Below, piece after piece: positions 17,551 through 28,248 of a stretch of 64,000 bases of DNA (within the stretch, counting starts at the first letter, position 1; each line of letters begins with the position of its first letter). The notes under the pieces are model-generated. The model saw nothing but the letters and a program-made list of their open reading frames with translations, was not told the DNA's origin and ran no database searches. The position numbers and the translations under genes were made by a program. Location: positions 186,001 through 250,000 of the forward strand of contig NZ_BSDJ01000009.1 of the NCBI RefSeq assembly GCF_027925525.1, written 5' to 3'. The stretch is from Paenibacillus tyrphae. Its GTDB lineage: Bacteria; Bacillota; Bacilli; Paenibacillales; NBRC-103111.

Positions 17551-19881
17551 TTATACGCCTACAGGCTTGACCAGAGCGTGTTCGAGCACCTCATCCATAT
17601 GCGAAACCGGGATGAACGTCAGCTCGGAGCGCACGCTCTCGGGAATTTCTTCGATGTCCTTGGCATTGTCCTTCGGCAGTAGAACCGTGCGGATGCCGGC
17701 GCGGTGGGCGGCCATAGCCTTTTCCTTCAAACCGCCGATCGGGAGCACGCGGCCGCGAAGCGTGATCTCGCCCGTCATCGCGACGTGACGCGAGACCGGG
17801 ATATTAGTCAAGGCCGAGATGAGCGCCGTGCCCATCGCAATGCCGGCGGATGGACCGTCCTTCGGGATGGCGCCTTCCGGCATGTGCACGTGGACATCGT
17901 ATTTTTCATGGAAGTCTGGCTGAATTCCGAATTGCTCGACCCGCGAACGGGTGTAGCTGAAAGCCGCCTGAGCGGATTCCTTCATGACGTCTCCGAGCTT
18001 TCCGGTCAGTGTCAGCTTGCCGCTGCCGGGCATCACCGTCACTTCGATAACGAGCGTGACCCCGCCGACCTCCGTCCAGGCAAGCCCGGTCACCGCGCCG
18101 ACCTGATCGCGCTCCTCCACCATGCCATAGCGGAATTTCGGCTGGCCGAGATATTCCTTCAGGTTATCGGCTTTCACATGCACGGCCGTTGCTCCGCCGA
18201 CGATCTCCTTGGCCGCCTTCCGGCAGATGGACGAAATTTGCTGCTCCAGGTTACGAACGCCCGCTTCTCGCGTATATTCGCGCACCGTGCTCATGAGGGC
18301 GTCTTCGTCTATGACGAGCTGACCGTCCTGCAGCCCGTGGTTCTCCTGCTGCTTCGGCAGCAGGTAATTGCGCGCGATGTGCAGCTTCTCGATTTCCGTA
18401 TATCCCGGAATGTACAGCACTTCCATCCGGTCAAGCAGCGGCCGCGGAATGTTGTGTATGGCGTTGGCCGTCGTTACGAACATGACATTGGACAGATCGA
18501 ACGGCACTTCGACGAAATGGTCGCTGAACGTGCTGTTTTGTTCCGGGTCCAGTACTTCCAGTAGAGCGGAAGCCGGGTCGCCGCGAAAATCCATCGCCAT
18601 TTTATCGATTTCGTCCAACAGGAAGACGGGATTGTTCGTTCCCGCGTTTTTCATCCCTTGAATAATCCGACCCGGCATCGCGCCCACATACGTGCGGCGG
18701 TGTCCGCGGATTTCCGCTTCGTCGCGCACGCCGCCCAAGGAAATGCGCACGAACTGCCGGCCGAGCGACCTAGCGATCGAACGGGCGATCGATGTCTTCC
18801 CGACCCCGGGAGGGCCGACAAGGCATAGAATCGGTCCTTTGAGCTTCTTGACCAGCTTCTGTACGGCCAAATATTCAAGGACGCGCTCTTTCGGCTTCTC
18901 CAAGCCGTAATGATCCTGATTCAGAATTTCCTCGGCCTTGCGGATATCGAGGTCGTCTTCGGTCGATTGGGCCCAAGGCAAGCCAAGCAGCCAATCGATG
19001 TAGTTGCGGATGACCGAGCCTTCGGCGGAAGTTGCCGGCATCTTTTCGAGCCGGTCGATCTCCTTCTCGATCTTTTCCTTCACCTTCTCGGGCACTTCGC
19101 TTTGCGCGAGCTGGTTGCGCAGCTCCTCGACCTCGCCGGCCCGTCCTTCTTTATCCCCGAGCTCCTTCTGAATCGCCTTCATTTGCTCGCGCAAATAATA
19201 TTCCTTCTGCGTCTTCTCCATCTGCTTCTTGACGCGCTGGCTGATTTTGCGTTCGAGCTCGAGCACCTCACGCTCGTTGTTCAGGATACCGAGCAGCTTC
19301 TCAAGCCGCAGCCGGACATCGACCGTTTCCAAAATTTCTTGCTTATCCTTAATTTTTAACGATAAATGACTGCAAATCACGTCTGCGAGTCGCCCTGGTT
19401 CGTCAATATCGGATACGGCAGCCAACGTTTCCGGGGTCACTTTTTTCGAAAGATTGATATAATGTTCGAATTGGTTCAGCACCGTGCGCATCAGCGCGTC
19501 GATTTCGGGATCGGACGTTTCCTGCTCAGGGAGTTCCCTGACATGAACCTCGTAGTATTCGTCGTTAACCAGAAATTCCGCAATTTCGGCGCGAACGACG
19601 CCTTCGACAAGCACGCGGATCGTTCCGTTCGGCAGCTTGAGCATTTGCCGCACTTTCGATATCGTGCCGATCCGGTAAATATCTTCGGTTTTCGGCTCCT
19701 CGATGTTCACCTCGGATTGCGAGCACAGCAGGATCATGCTGTCTTCGACCATAGCCTTCTCCAGGGCCCGTACCGACTTTTCCCTGCCCACATCCAAATG
19801 CAGAACCATGCTCGGATACACCAGCAGCCCCCGGAGCGGAAGCAGCGGCAAGCGGCGCAATTTCTGTTTGCTCGTTCCCAT
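17551..19881 (-). CDS. lonA: ATP-dependent protease LonA
   Basis: AAA+ serine protease degrading misfolded and regulatory proteins; 776 residues, normal for LonA. Order: N-terminal substrate domain ([16 protein letters not shown]), coiled coil, AAA+ domain with Walker [14 protein letters not shown] and Walker [11 protein letters not shown], then the protease domain with catalytic Ser in [11 protein letters not shown] and Lys in [19 protein letters not shown] at 19881 has GGAGGTG 7 nt upstream, so residues upstream in frame are not used. Lies 120 nt after lonB. Confidence 0.97.
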   Translation of the reverse strand: MGTSKQKLRRLPLLPLRGLLVYPSMVLHLDVGREKSVRALEKAMVEDSMILLCSQSEVNIEEPKTEDIYRIGTISKVRQMLKLPNGTIRVLVEGVVRAEIAEFLVNDEYYEVHVRELPEQETSDPEIDALMRTVLNQFEHYINLSKKVTPETLAAVSDIDEPGRLADVICSHLSLKIKDKQEILETVDVRLRLEKLLGILNNEREVLELERKISQRVKKQMEKTQKEYYLREQMKAIQKELGDKEGRAGEVEELRNQLAQSEVPEKVKEKIEKEIDRLEKMPATSAEGSVIRNYIDWLLGLPWAQSTEDDLDIRKAEEILNQDHYGLEKPKERVLEYLAVQKLVKKLKGPILCLVGPPGVGKTSIARSIARSLGRQFVRISLGGVRDEAEIRGHRRTYVGAMPGRIIQGMKNAGTNNPVFLLDEIDKMAMDFRGDPASALLEVLDPEQNSTFSDHFVEVPFDLSNVMFVTTANAIHNIPRPLLDRMEVLYIPGYTEIEKLHIARNYLLPKQQENHGLQDGQLVIDEDALMSTVREYTREAGVRNLEQQISSICRKAAKEIVGGATAVHVKADNLKEYLGQPKFRYGMVEERDQVGAVTGLAWTEVGGVTLVIEVTVMPGSGKLTLTGKLGDVMKESAQAAFSYTRSRVEQFGIQPDFHEKYDVHVHMPEGAIPKDGPSAGIAMGTALISALTNIPVSRHVAMTGEITLRGRVLPIGGLKEKAMAAHRAGIRTVLLPKDNAKDIEEIPESVRSELTFIPVSHMDEVLEHALVKPVGV

Positions 19882-20001
19882 CCGCGAGCACCTCCAGACT
19901 ATACTTACATGCATGTGATTTACATTTTATCAAAATTGATTTTAAAACACCAATCGGGGGCCGCAGTTTCCGCTCTTACGAACAAAGAGACGCCAACCGC
20001 T

Positions 20002-21708
20002 CTATTCGAGCGCATCGGCGTGCAGAATCGTAACGGAGGCGCTGCTGACCGTCTCCTGAGGCATGGCAGGAGGCTCGGCAGCCAGATGGGCGCTTTCGAT
20101 ACCCAGGGCGTGATGAAGCAGTTCCTCCACAGAATCGACCGGAATGACTTCCAATCCGTTAAGCCCCGCAAAAACTTCCTGCCAGTTTTCCTTCGGAATG
20201 ATGACTTTGGTCGCTCCGGCCTGAAAAGCGGCTTCAACCTTGGCGATAACGCCTCCTACCGGCTTCACCTTGCCGTGAATGCTGATTTCGCCGGTCATCG
20301 CCAGATGGTTGTCGACCGGAATTCGTTTGATGGCGGAAGCAATCGCCACGGCCATCGATACACCGGCCGACGGTCCGTCGATCGGAATGCCGCCCGGAAA
20401 ATTGATATGCATGTCGTAATCGTAAGGCTGCATGCCGAGCCGACGCAGGACGGTAAGCACGTTCTCGACGGAGCCGCGCGCCATGCTTTTGCGACGCAGC
20501 GTCCGGGATCCGCCACCCATCTCTTCCTCGTCGACGACACCGGTAATCGTAAATTGACCCATCCCCGGTTGGGCCGCCGGAATGGCGGTCACTTCGATGT
20601 CAAGCAGCATACCGAGATTCGGTCCGTAAACGGCCAATCCGTTAACCAGACCGATTTCCGGGCGCTGGGAAACTTTTTTCTCCGGCCTCGGCGGAATTTG
20701 CGAGCTGTTGACAACCCATTCGATGTCGGCGGCCGTCAGCTCTCTGCGTTGATCGGTCAGCGCCACCCCTGCCGCAAGCTGAATAATGTTAACCGCTTCG
20801 CGACCGTTGGTCGCGTACTTCTTAACGACCTCAATCGCGGGAGGACAGTCGGGAAATCCGATTTTTTTCAGCGCTTTGTCGGCAATCGAGCCGATTTCCT
20901 CCGGCAGCAGCGGACGAAAATAAATTTCCATACAGCGCGAGCGGATCGCCGGGGGCAGCTCCTGCGGGTTGCGCGTCGTTGCCCCTACGAGCCGGAAATC
21001 CGCAGGCAGGCCGTTCTGGAACACATCGTGAATATAACTCGGCACATTCGTGTCTTCGGAATTGTAATACGCGCTTTCCAAAAATACTTTGCGGTCTTCA
21101 AGCACCTTTAATAATTTATTCATCTGATGCGGATGCAATTCACCGATCTCGTCAATGAACAAAATCCCGCCGTGCGCCTTCGTCACCGCCCCGGGTTTCG
21201 GCTGCGGAATGCCGGCAACTCCCATAGCTCCCGCTCCTTGATAAATCGGATCGTGAACCGAGCCGATTAACGGGTCGGCAATGCCGCGCTCATCAAACCG
21301 CGCCGTCGTCGCATCGATCTCGGTAAATTTGGCGTCCGGACGAAACGGCGATTCCGGATTTTTTTTCGCTTCTTCCAATACGACACGGGCGGCGGCCGTT
21401 TTGCCCACGCCGGGCGGGCCGTAGATAATCACGTGCTGCGGGTTGGCGCCGCACAACGCCGCTTTCAGGGCACGCAGCCCTTCCTTTTGCCCGACGATGT
21501 CCTCCATGGCAGTCGGTCTTGTTTTTTCGGCTAACGGTTTATTTAAAGAGACGGATCGCAGCCTGCGCAGCTTCTCCAGCTCTTTCTTCGATTCCTTATC
21601 GACGGCGGAACGATTCGTCTGCTGATTGCGCAGCAAATTCCAAAAATACATACCGATGACGATGGCAAAAAACAACTGGATAACCATCAAAATCACGCTG
21701 ATATTCAA
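20002..21708 (-). CDS. lonB: ATP-dependent protease LonB (sporulation type)
   Basis: Second Lon paralogue; in B. subtilis LonB is made in the forespore under sigma-F. 568 residues, lacking the LonA N-terminal domain and instead starting with a membrane segment (ILMVIQLFFAIVIGMYFW). Walker A is [14 protein letters not shown], Walker B region GGILFIDEIGELH; the protease site has Ser in IDGPSAGVSMA and Lys in PVGGVIAKVEAAFQAG. Start is TTG with AGGAGGG 6 nt upstream. Tandem lonB-lonA-engB matches the Bacillus order. Confidence 0.95.
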   Translation of the reverse strand: MNISVILMVIQLFFAIVIGMYFWNLLRNQQTNRSAVDKESKKELEKLRRLRSVSLNKPLAEKTRPTAMEDIVGQKEGLRALKAALCGANPQHVIIYGPPGVGKTAAARVVLEEAKKNPESPFRPDAKFTEIDATTARFDERGIADPLIGSVHDPIYQGAGAMGVAGIPQPKPGAVTKAHGGILFIDEIGELHPHQMNKLLKVLEDRKVFLESAYYNSEDTNVPSYIHDVFQNGLPADFRLVGATTRNPQELPPAIRSRCMEIYFRPLLPEEIGSIADKALKKIGFPDCPPAIEVVKKYATNGREAVNIIQLAAGVALTDQRRELTAADIEWVVNSSQIPPRPEKKVSQRPEIGLVNGLAVYGPNLGMLLDIEVTAIPAAQPGMGQFTITGVVDEEEMGGGSRTLRRKSMARGSVENVLTVLRRLGMQPYDYDMHINFPGGIPIDGPSAGVSMAVAIASAIKRIPVDNHLAMTGEISIHGKVKPVGGVIAKVEAAFQAGATKVIIPKENWQEVFAGLNGLEVIPVDSVEELLHHALGIESAHLAAEPPAMPQETVSSASVTILHADALE

Positions 21709-21886
21709 TCTAATCCCTCCTGTTGCTCACGGCCGCCTGAACGGCCGCTACGGCATTCATATAATTGGTAGTATTGCCCTGTCATGGTACCATTAATCGC
21801 TGCGCTTTAAGAAACTTTTTGGGGAATGCTAAAACCATGTGATACAAAAAGCTGCGGACGATTTTATGCGAAAGGAGGGACAGCGG

Positions 21887-22627
21887 ATGTCGGGGCCGAA
21901 TCTATGGAAGCGGGCGATTAAACTTGCCGTTGCCGCAATGCTGGCACTGACCGTCCTGACTTTCCAAGCCGGACAAGCGGCAGCGTTTGTGCCTGAATCC
22001 TTGTACTTGCCGGAGCTGAAGTCTGCCAATCCCGCCATAACGAGCGTCGACGTCTTAATCGACGTAGGTCACGGGGGAATCGACGGGGGTACCTCCTACG
22101 GTGACTTGCTGGAAAAAGATATCAATTTGGCGGTCGCCAAAAAAACGTACGAGACTTTGCGCAGAAAAGGGTACGTCGTCTTGATGAACCGGATGGACGA
22201 TTACGCGCTAAGCGGAGAAAATTTATGGTTAAAAAGCCGTTCGAGACATATCAAGGACTTGGCCCAGCGCAGCCATCTGTGCAATGAGATCAAGCCCAAA
22301 ATCATGATCAGTCTGCACGTCAACTCTGCCCGCCATTCTTCGAAACGGGGCGCGATCGTGATTCATCAAATAAAACCGCAAAGCGAGCAACTCGCAAAAT
22401 CCGTGCAAGCAGCGTTGAACGCGTTATATGGTACGAGCGACAAGCCTGTGCCTAGCCGCACGTTTTATTTGTTAAAATATTCGAAGGCGCCAACGGTTAT
22501 CGTCGAAATGGGTTTTATTACGAACGCCGAAGACCGCCGGATGCTTTCCGAGGACCAGTCTCAGCAGCTTATTGCTGAAGCAATCGCCGCAGGCGTCGAG
22601 CAGTACTTGCAGCAGCAAAAAAAGTAA
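21887..22627 (+). CDS. Secreted N-acetylmuramoyl-L-alanine amidase (Amidase_3 family)
   Basis: Zinc amidase cutting the bond between N-acetylmuramic acid and L-alanine in peptidoglycan. 246 residues from the ATG at 21887 (GGAGGG 7 nt upstream; two upstream ATGs have weaker sites). Signal peptide covers about residues 1-33 ending AGQAAAF. Family motifs: LIDVGHGGIDGG (zinc His), glutamate in LLEKDINLA, SLHVNSA (second zinc His) and IVEMGFITNAED (catalytic Glu). No cell-wall-binding repeats. Resembles CwlC/CwlD-type sporulation amidases, but which one is not clear. Confidence 0.92.
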   Translation: MSGPNLWKRAIKLAVAAMLALTVLTFQAGQAAAFVPESLYLPELKSANPAITSVDVLIDVGHGGIDGGTSYGDLLEKDINLAVAKKTYETLRRKGYVVLMNRMDDYALSGENLWLKSRSRHIKDLAQRSHLCNEIKPKIMISLHVNSARHSSKRGAIVIHQIKPQSEQLAKSVQAALNALYGTSDKPVPSRTFYLLKYSKAPTVIVEMGFITNAEDRRMLSEDQSQQLIAEAIAAGVEQYLQQQKK

Positions 22628-22672
22628 AAGACCGCAATGGACCGCCGTTCCACGGCAGTGCGCGGTCTTTTT
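22627..22672. terminator. Terminator shared by the amidase and the convergent deacetylase
   Basis: AAAGACCGC and GCGGTCTTTTTTTT form the outer stem with further pairing inside. The eight T serve the plus-strand amidase; the A-rich side can serve the minus-strand gene. Confidence 0.88.
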
Positions 22673-22688
22673 TTTGCATCGGGAAACA

Positions 22689-23465
22689 TTATTTCATCAA
22701 CTGAGATGCCGGTACGAAATGTCCGCCAAGCTGCTGCAAAGTCGGAATCGATTGCTTCAAAATTTCGGAGGTATGCTTCCCCGGCGGACCGACATGGCCG
22801 ATGACAATCGTGCTGTCATTCTCGCGGACGAGCTTCTGCAGCTTTACCGCCTGCTTGAGAATATGACTCCGGGTGTAGGTATCATCCATGAACAAGTTGT
22901 TTTCCGCCGTGCGCACACCCATTTCTTTCGCCAGTTTACCGATGACGGTCTTGTCTGTCGTCCGGCTGTCCAAAAAATATAAGTTGCGCTCTTTACATAC
23001 GGTGAGCACAATCCGCATGACCCGCTCGTCCGACGTCGCCTTCGATCCCATGTGGTTATTGATGCCTACCGCATGGGGTACATCCTCTATGGCAGTGATG
23101 ACTCTGCGCCGGATTTCATCGTCGGGAAGTCTCGTGGTTATCGCACCCGGACCAAGCCATTCCGGTTTTCCGTTCCGCGGCTCCATTGGCAGGTGTACGA
23201 TGACTTCCTTACCAAGTTTATGCGCCCATTCCGCATCACGCTTCGTTGTCGACAGAAAAGGCATAACCGCCGCTACAAACGGAATCGGCAGCTCCATCAT
23301 CTGCTCGGTGCCCGCTTGACCGTTGCCGAAATCGTCGATAACGACGGCAATTTTCTTCGTTCCTACCGCCGGGTCGATGGCTGTGTACTGTCCGGCTGCG
23401 GTTGCCGGAATGATGACGCATAGACAGACCCATCCTGTGACGGACGCCCACCATTTCCTTCTCAT
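22689..23465 (-). CDS. Divergent polysaccharide deacetylase family protein (YibQ-like), secreted
   Basis: 258 residues with an N-terminal signal peptide (about 1-25). The body has IAVVIDDFGNGQAGTEQMM, HLPMEPRNGKPEW, GINNHMGSKATSD, LYFLDSRTT and VIGHVGPPGKHTSEIL, the pattern of the divergent polysaccharide deacetylase family (DUF610). The Asp pair and the His residues at these sites match metal ligands of NodB-fold enzymes. Substrate unknown; probably cell-wall or exopolysaccharide. ATG at 23465 has AGGAGGTG about 6 nt upstream. Confidence 0.88.
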   Translation of the reverse strand: MRRKWWASVTGWVCLCVIIPATAAGQYTAIDPAVGTKKIAVVIDDFGNGQAGTEQMMELPIPFVAAVMPFLSTTKRDAEWAHKLGKEVIVHLPMEPRNGKPEWLGPGAITTRLPDDEIRRRVITAIEDVPHAVGINNHMGSKATSDERVMRIVLTVCKERNLYFLDSRTTDKTVIGKLAKEMGVRTAENNLFMDDTYTRSHILKQAVKLQKLVRENDSTIVIGHVGPPGKHTSEILKQSIPTLQQLGGHFVPASQLMK

Positions 23466-23651
23466 GGCCCGCACCTCCTTATCCGTATTTCCTTACTTCA
23501 TTGTTTGCATTACGGCAAAAACCTATACGAGCGTTTGCTAATTTTGGATTTTAGCTCCAGAAATTCATATCCCTATTTGAAGGAAAAATGCAGTCTTGTT
23601 CGTCTATAGTTATTGGAATTATTTACATAGAGACAAGAAAGTAGGGCTCAA

Positions 23652-25620
23652 ATGAAACGATGGAAACTGTTATGCTGCGCAGGACTAGTATGGATGGCGA
23701 TGTGTGCTTGCGACGCCGCCCAAGCCGCAGAGTCTTCAGTTAAGGAAACCGATTCTTTTCTATCGTACGTCAGACCGGACCCGTCCCCGCCGTTCCGAAT
23801 CGTTCGGGATACCGGGGAGAAGAAAGGCGAATACCCGATTTTCGAACATACCGACGATGCGAATACGGAGCATTTATTCCGCGATTCGTTTATGGCTGAG
23901 TCCGTACGTTTGTTTTTCCTCGCTCAAAACTTGGTTAACCGCCCCAAGGAAACGCAGGCGCAAACGAAACTCCGTCAGGCAAGCCACCCTGCCTACTTGT
24001 TATTATCAGAACGGGAAGGCGGCTTCCCCGGGACGGGCTTTTATCTGAAGCAGAATGGAGAGCTGCTCGACCATACGGGCACGCCCTATGTCGACCTTAT
24101 GAAAAGCACGGCCGCGTCCGACTACTTGGGCTCCATGAGCCAAGTTTATCCGCATGAGCTCGGCCATGTCATGTACCATTTGCTTTCGCCGGACTGGGAC
24201 CGCACCGAAAGCCGTTCGGTCGATATGCATTACGTGTCCTTGACCACGGACCGGCGGGTCGCGTTTGACGAAGGCTTTGCCGAGCACTTCGAAAATGTCT
24301 CTTTAGATCATGAGCCGGACGAATCCAGAAAAGCCGGCCTTGAATCCAGCGTCCGGCAGGCTCGGCTAACCACAGCGACCATGGTCGCCGGATACGAAAA
24401 GGACTACGTCTGGCCAATGCGGCTGCAGCTTTATCGAGCCGCTGTTCCGTTCTGGTATCAGCGGTTCGAAATGCTGAAGCGGCACGATTGGGTGAAAGAG
24501 GGAACGATTCGTTTCACGACGACGCAGCCTTCTGCGGGGTCTGCCGAACAGAGCATCAAATACCGCAATACGGGCGTTCGTTATGTTGAGAGCAAACCGA
24601 GGAACGTATCGCAAGCCTTGGCTACCGAAGGAGTCGTTTCCGCTTTTTTTTACGAAGCTGCTTTCCAGCGACTTGAAGCACCGTTATAGGGAGGATTCGT
24701 TCTATTCGGCTTTTTTGGCGGACGCTTCGCGTACCGTGGATGCCAAAGCCGTGTTTACCCCACTGCAAAACGAGTACATGAAAATATTTCACGTTCTCCA
24801 TAAGTATGTGAATCGAACCGATTCACCGTTGGCGGATTTCGTCCATGGCTACGCCGTCGAGTACCCGGACGAGAAAGAAGCACTGTACCGGCTCCTAGGC
24901 GAAGCTACGGGGCTAAGTGAAAAGGAACTTGAAGCAAGACCCCCGGAAATCTGGCTTCTGAACAAGAGCCATGCGCACAGCTATTTGGCGATCGATGAGG
25001 CAGGCTCGATTCGAATGCCGTTTTATGCGTTCGATCTGAATGCGGCGGATATCAGCGATCTCATGACTTTTCCAGGCATCGGAGAGGCTGAGGCGGAAGT
25101 TATCATTCGATACCGGGACAATCAATCGTTTATCCGGGAGCTGGACGAGGTAAGAAAAATCCCCGGTTTGTCTGCGCAGACCATTCAAGCGCTCTTGGAC
25201 GGGGCTTACGATCCGAATTTTGCCCGGGAATCGAGAGCCCAAACGGAACAACGCTTGGGGGAGAACGGATTGCTGCAAAGGCTGCTTACGGGGTCACTGT
25301 GGATGCTGGCGAAATTTACTCTTGCTTGGTTGGGTTTTTTTCTCTTGGTTTATTATGTGCTGGTTCTTAGGAAGCGGTTTGAGCTGAGGCGTGCTCTAAG
25401 GATTATCGTGACGAATGCGGTGAAAATGAGCGTCCTGGTGCTATTCGCTCTAGCTTCCGTCCTGGCAGGCCAGCCGCTGTTGATTTTCGCCGTACTTGGT
25501 GTTTTGTTTCTGGTCATTGAACGTTTTTTGGTTTTGAGAAATAAACCACAGGGTAAGAAAAAAGAAGCCTTTTGCTCCAGCCTGTTTTTTATGGCGGTAC
25601 TCCTGTACTCCTTATCTTAA
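23652..25620 (+). pseudogene. Secreted zinc-metallopeptidase-like protein with ComEA-type HhH and C-terminal membrane segments, frameshifted at T8
   Basis: Two overlapping frames belong to one gene. The first (23652-24689) has a signal peptide with a possible lipobox (LVWMAMCAC) and a zincin site HELGH (residues 168-172) followed by FDEGFAEHFE near 205, a fitting third-ligand region. The second continues in another frame to 25620. Changing the T8 tract at 24644-24651 to T7 joins them into a 655-residue protein: peptidase (about 150-330), two helix-hairpin-helix motifs (about 460-517, DLNAADISDLMTFPGIGEAE and EVRKIPGLSAQ) and two to three membrane spans after 549. Function unknown. Frameshift, phase variation, slippage or sequence error are all open. 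Confidence 0.72.
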
Positions 25621-25669
25621 ATGGATGTCCAATTCATAAAGTAAAATTATTCTATTTTAATTATTTATC

Positions 25670-25682
25670 TACTATAATAGTA
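25670..25682. promoter_or_regulatory. Palindrome overlapping a -10-like TATAAT upstream of the P450 gene
   Basis: TACTATAATAGTA is a perfect 13-nt palindrome 53 nt before the P450 start in a very AT-rich gap. It contains TATAAT. It may be an operator overlapping the promoter; no regulator gene is adjacent. Confidence 0.4.
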
Positions 25683-25734
25683 TTATCGACCAAATTATTG
25701 TTATACGAGTCTATTATTAGGAAGGATGACACGG

Positions 25735-26946
25735 ATGGAGTCTGCCAAAGAGTTACCTAAAGCTATAGCACCGGTAAAGGAATTGTCTACAAAAGAAACG
25801 CAAATCGATCCGTTTCCGTTTTTTCGCCAGTGCCGCGAGTCCACTCCCGTACGTTATGATCCCCATAGGGAATGCTGGGATATTTTTCGTTATGAAGATG
25901 TGCACAATGTGCTCAAAGACCCTACTACCTTCTCTTCGGTAAGACCGATTAAAGGTCCTGTCCTGCTCGGAAGCATCATTGGCATGGACCCGCCCAAGCA
26001 TATGCAGATGCGCGGCATCGTCAGCAAAGCGTTTACTCCGAAATCGATCGAGGAACTAGGTCCGCGCATCGCCTCTATTACCGAAGAATTATTAAACGCG
26101 GTTGCAAATGAAGGGGCGACGGATTTGGTTCACGATCTGGCCGTTCCCCTGCCCGTCATCGTCATTGCCGAGCTGCTGGGGATTCCGGCGCAAGACCGCC
26201 GACTTTTCAAAGAATGGTCGGATTCGATCGTCAAAGGGCCGCAATCCGGCAGCAAAGAAGACATGCTCCAGCTGTATCTGGAACGAGAGAAGACCCGGCA
26301 CGAATTGGACGACTATTTTCTGAAAGTCATTGCGGAGCGCCGCAATCGTCCGAAGGATGATTTGGTCACAAAATTGGTGGAAGCGGAAGTAAATGGCGAG
26401 CGCTTAAACGATATGGAAATTGTGGAGTTTTGCATTTTGCTGCTTGCCGCCGGCAACGAGACGACGACCAATTTGATTACGAATTCGGTACGGAGATTAG
26501 CCGAGGCCCCTGCGCTGCAGACAAGACTTCACGAACAACCGGCTTTGATCGAGAGCTTCGTCGAAGAAGTTCTGCGGTATTATCCCCCGGTCTTATCTCT
26601 AAGCCGTTATGCGACCAAAGACGTTCGAATCGGACACACCGATATACGTGAGGGTGAGCTCATCATCCCCTGGATTGGTTCGGCCAATCGGGACGAAAAC
26701 AAGTTTCCCGCTGCCGATCAATTTATCGAAGACCGGACGCCCAATCCGCATATGGCCTTCGGCTTCGGCAATCATTTTTGCTTGGGGGCTCCTTTAGCCC
26801 GGTTGGAAGCTGTAATAGCACTGCGCATCATCATGAACCGGATGACGAATATCCGCTTTGCAGAGCATTTCGAATTTAAACCGATCCGCAGTCCTTTTGT
26901 CTATGGTGTGGAGGAGCTCCCAATCCTTTTCGATACCAAGCATTAA
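25735..26946 (+). CDS. Cytochrome P450
   Basis: Soluble bacterial heme-thiolate monooxygenase of 403 residues. I-helix oxygen-activating motif is AGNETTTNLI, the ExxR pair lies in FVEEVLRYYP, and the heme ligand cysteine is in FGFGNHFCLGAPLARLE. The pattern resembles the CYP107 group of Bacillales. No ferredoxin or reductase gene is adjacent, so the redox partner must come from elsewhere. Start ATG at 25735 has AGGAAGG about 9 nt upstream; an ATG at 25726 is too close to it. Substrate cannot be read from sequence. Confidence 0.95.
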   Translation: MESAKELPKAIAPVKELSTKETQIDPFPFFRQCRESTPVRYDPHRECWDIFRYEDVHNVLKDPTTFSSVRPIKGPVLLGSIIGMDPPKHMQMRGIVSKAFTPKSIEELGPRIASITEELLNAVANEGATDLVHDLAVPLPVIVIAELLGIPAQDRRLFKEWSDSIVKGPQSGSKEDMLQLYLEREKTRHELDDYFLKVIAERRNRPKDDLVTKLVEAEVNGERLNDMEIVEFCILLLAAGNETTTNLITNSVRRLAEAPALQTRLHEQPALIESFVEEVLRYYPPVLSLSRYATKDVRIGHTDIREGELIIPWIGSANRDENKFPAADQFIEDRTPNPHMAFGFGNHFCLGAPLARLEAVIALRIIMNRMTNIRFAEHFEFKPIRSPFVYGVEELPILFDTKH

Positions 26947-26954
26947 TTAAGTAA

Positions 26955-27025
26955 AAATACACCCGCCAATGCAGGACGGAAAGCCGTAACTCGCTTCCCT
27001 CCACCTGCCTTGTGCGGGTGTATTT
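26955..27025. terminator. Terminator between P450 and ispG
   Basis: AAATACACCCGC and GCGGGTGTATTT form a 12-bp outer stem around about 47 nt. Serves the convergent ends of both genes. Confidence 0.75.
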
Positions 27026-27037
27026 ATGATGTGCCTA

Positions 27038-28147
27038 TTACATCGCTGCGTGATGCTTTCTTCCGGGAATTTCACCCGTTCGCTCGAAATGCTCGACGAT
27101 GATGTCGATTTCCTTCTTCAGCTCGGACAGCAGCTCGGCTTCCGGTACTTTGCGGATCATCTCGCCGTAACGGAACAACAATCCTTCGCCTCGGGCGCCG
27201 GCGATGCCGATATCGGCTTCCCTAGCTTCGCCCGGGCCGTTCACCGCGCAGCCGAGGACGGATACTTTAATCGGCACCTTCAGCTTGGAGATATACTCTT
27301 CCACCTCATTCGCGATAGAAAACAGATCGATATCCAATCGGCCGCAGGTCGGGCAAGATACCAAGGTGGCGGCATTCGTGATCAACCCGAACGATTTCAG
27401 CAGCTCGCGGCATACTTTGACTTCCTCAACCGGGTCGGCGCTGAGCGAAATCCGGATCGTCGAACCGAGCCCCATGCTTAGCAGCGCGCCCAAGCCTGCC
27501 GCGCTCTTCACGGTACCGGAGAACAACGTCCCAGCCTCAGTAATGCCAAGGTGCAGCGGGTAGCGGAAGGCTGCGGCCGCTTTCGTATAAGCGGCAATCG
27601 CCATCGGGACGTCGGATGCCTTCAGCGAGACGATGATGTCACGAAAATCGAGCTCTTCGAGAATGCCGATATGGTACAGCGCGCTTTCGACCATCGCTTC
27701 CGGCGTCGGGTAACCGTATTTCTCCAGCAAATGGTTCTCAAGCGAGCCGGCGTTGACGCCGATCCGGATCGGAATCCCTCGCTCCTTGCAGGCCTTGACG
27801 ACGGCTTCCACCTTCTCGCGTCGGCCGATGTTCCCCGGATTGATTCTTACTTTGTCAATCCCGTTCTCAATGGCCTGCAAAGCGAGCCGGTAGTCAAAGT
27901 GAATATCAGCCACCAGCGGAATGGAGATCTGCTTCTTGATCGCTTTGATCGCTTCCGCCGCTTCCTTATTGTTGACCGTAACGCGGACGATCTGGCATCC
28001 CGCTTCTTCCAGCCGATGAATCTCGGCCACCGTAGCCTTTACATCCGCCGTTTTGGTTGTACACATGCTCTGGATGATCACGTCATTGCTGCCGCCGATG
28101 GTTAGATTGCCGACTTTAACCGGAACCGTTTCCGTTCTATGGAACAT
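27038..28147 (-). CDS. ispG: 4-hydroxy-3-methylbut-2-en-1-yl diphosphate synthase IspG
   Basis: Iron-sulfur enzyme of the MEP isoprenoid pathway converting MEcPP to HMBPP. 369 residues. TIM-barrel N-terminus ([34 protein letters not shown]); C-terminal [4Fe-4S] site with cysteines in CPTCGR and [11 protein letters not shown], plus the conserved glutamate. Start ATG at 28147 matches the homology start. In an apparent run with clpX, 101 nt downstream of it. Confidence 0.97.
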   Translation of the reverse strand: MFHRTETVPVKVGNLTIGGSNDVIIQSMCTTKTADVKATVAEIHRLEEAGCQIVRVTVNNKEAAEAIKAIKKQISIPLVADIHFDYRLALQAIENGIDKVRINPGNIGRREKVEAVVKACKERGIPIRIGVNAGSLENHLLEKYGYPTPEAMVESALYHIGILEELDFRDIIVSLKASDVPMAIAAYTKAAAAFRYPLHLGITEAGTLFSGTVKSAAGLGALLSMGLGSTIRISLSADPVEEVKVCRELLKSFGLITNAATLVSCPTCGRLDIDLFSIANEVEEYISKLKVPIKVSVLGCAVNGPGEAREADIGIAGARGEGLLFRYGEMIRKVPEAELLSELKKEIDIIVEHFERTGEIPGRKHHAAM

Positions 28148-28248
28148 GTGTTTTCTTCTCTCCCATGATGCCAAACATCCTCCGCTCCGGGGGACGAATC
28201 ATCGGTCCTGCGGATTGGAGGCGTTTAGTTTTTTTGTATATCCGGCGC

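Noticed and set aside
19366-21111. 581-codon plus-strand frame opposite lonA/lonB
   Set aside because: Antisense shadow of two conserved protease genes; frequent Arg/His/Gln typical of a GC-rich reverse frame.
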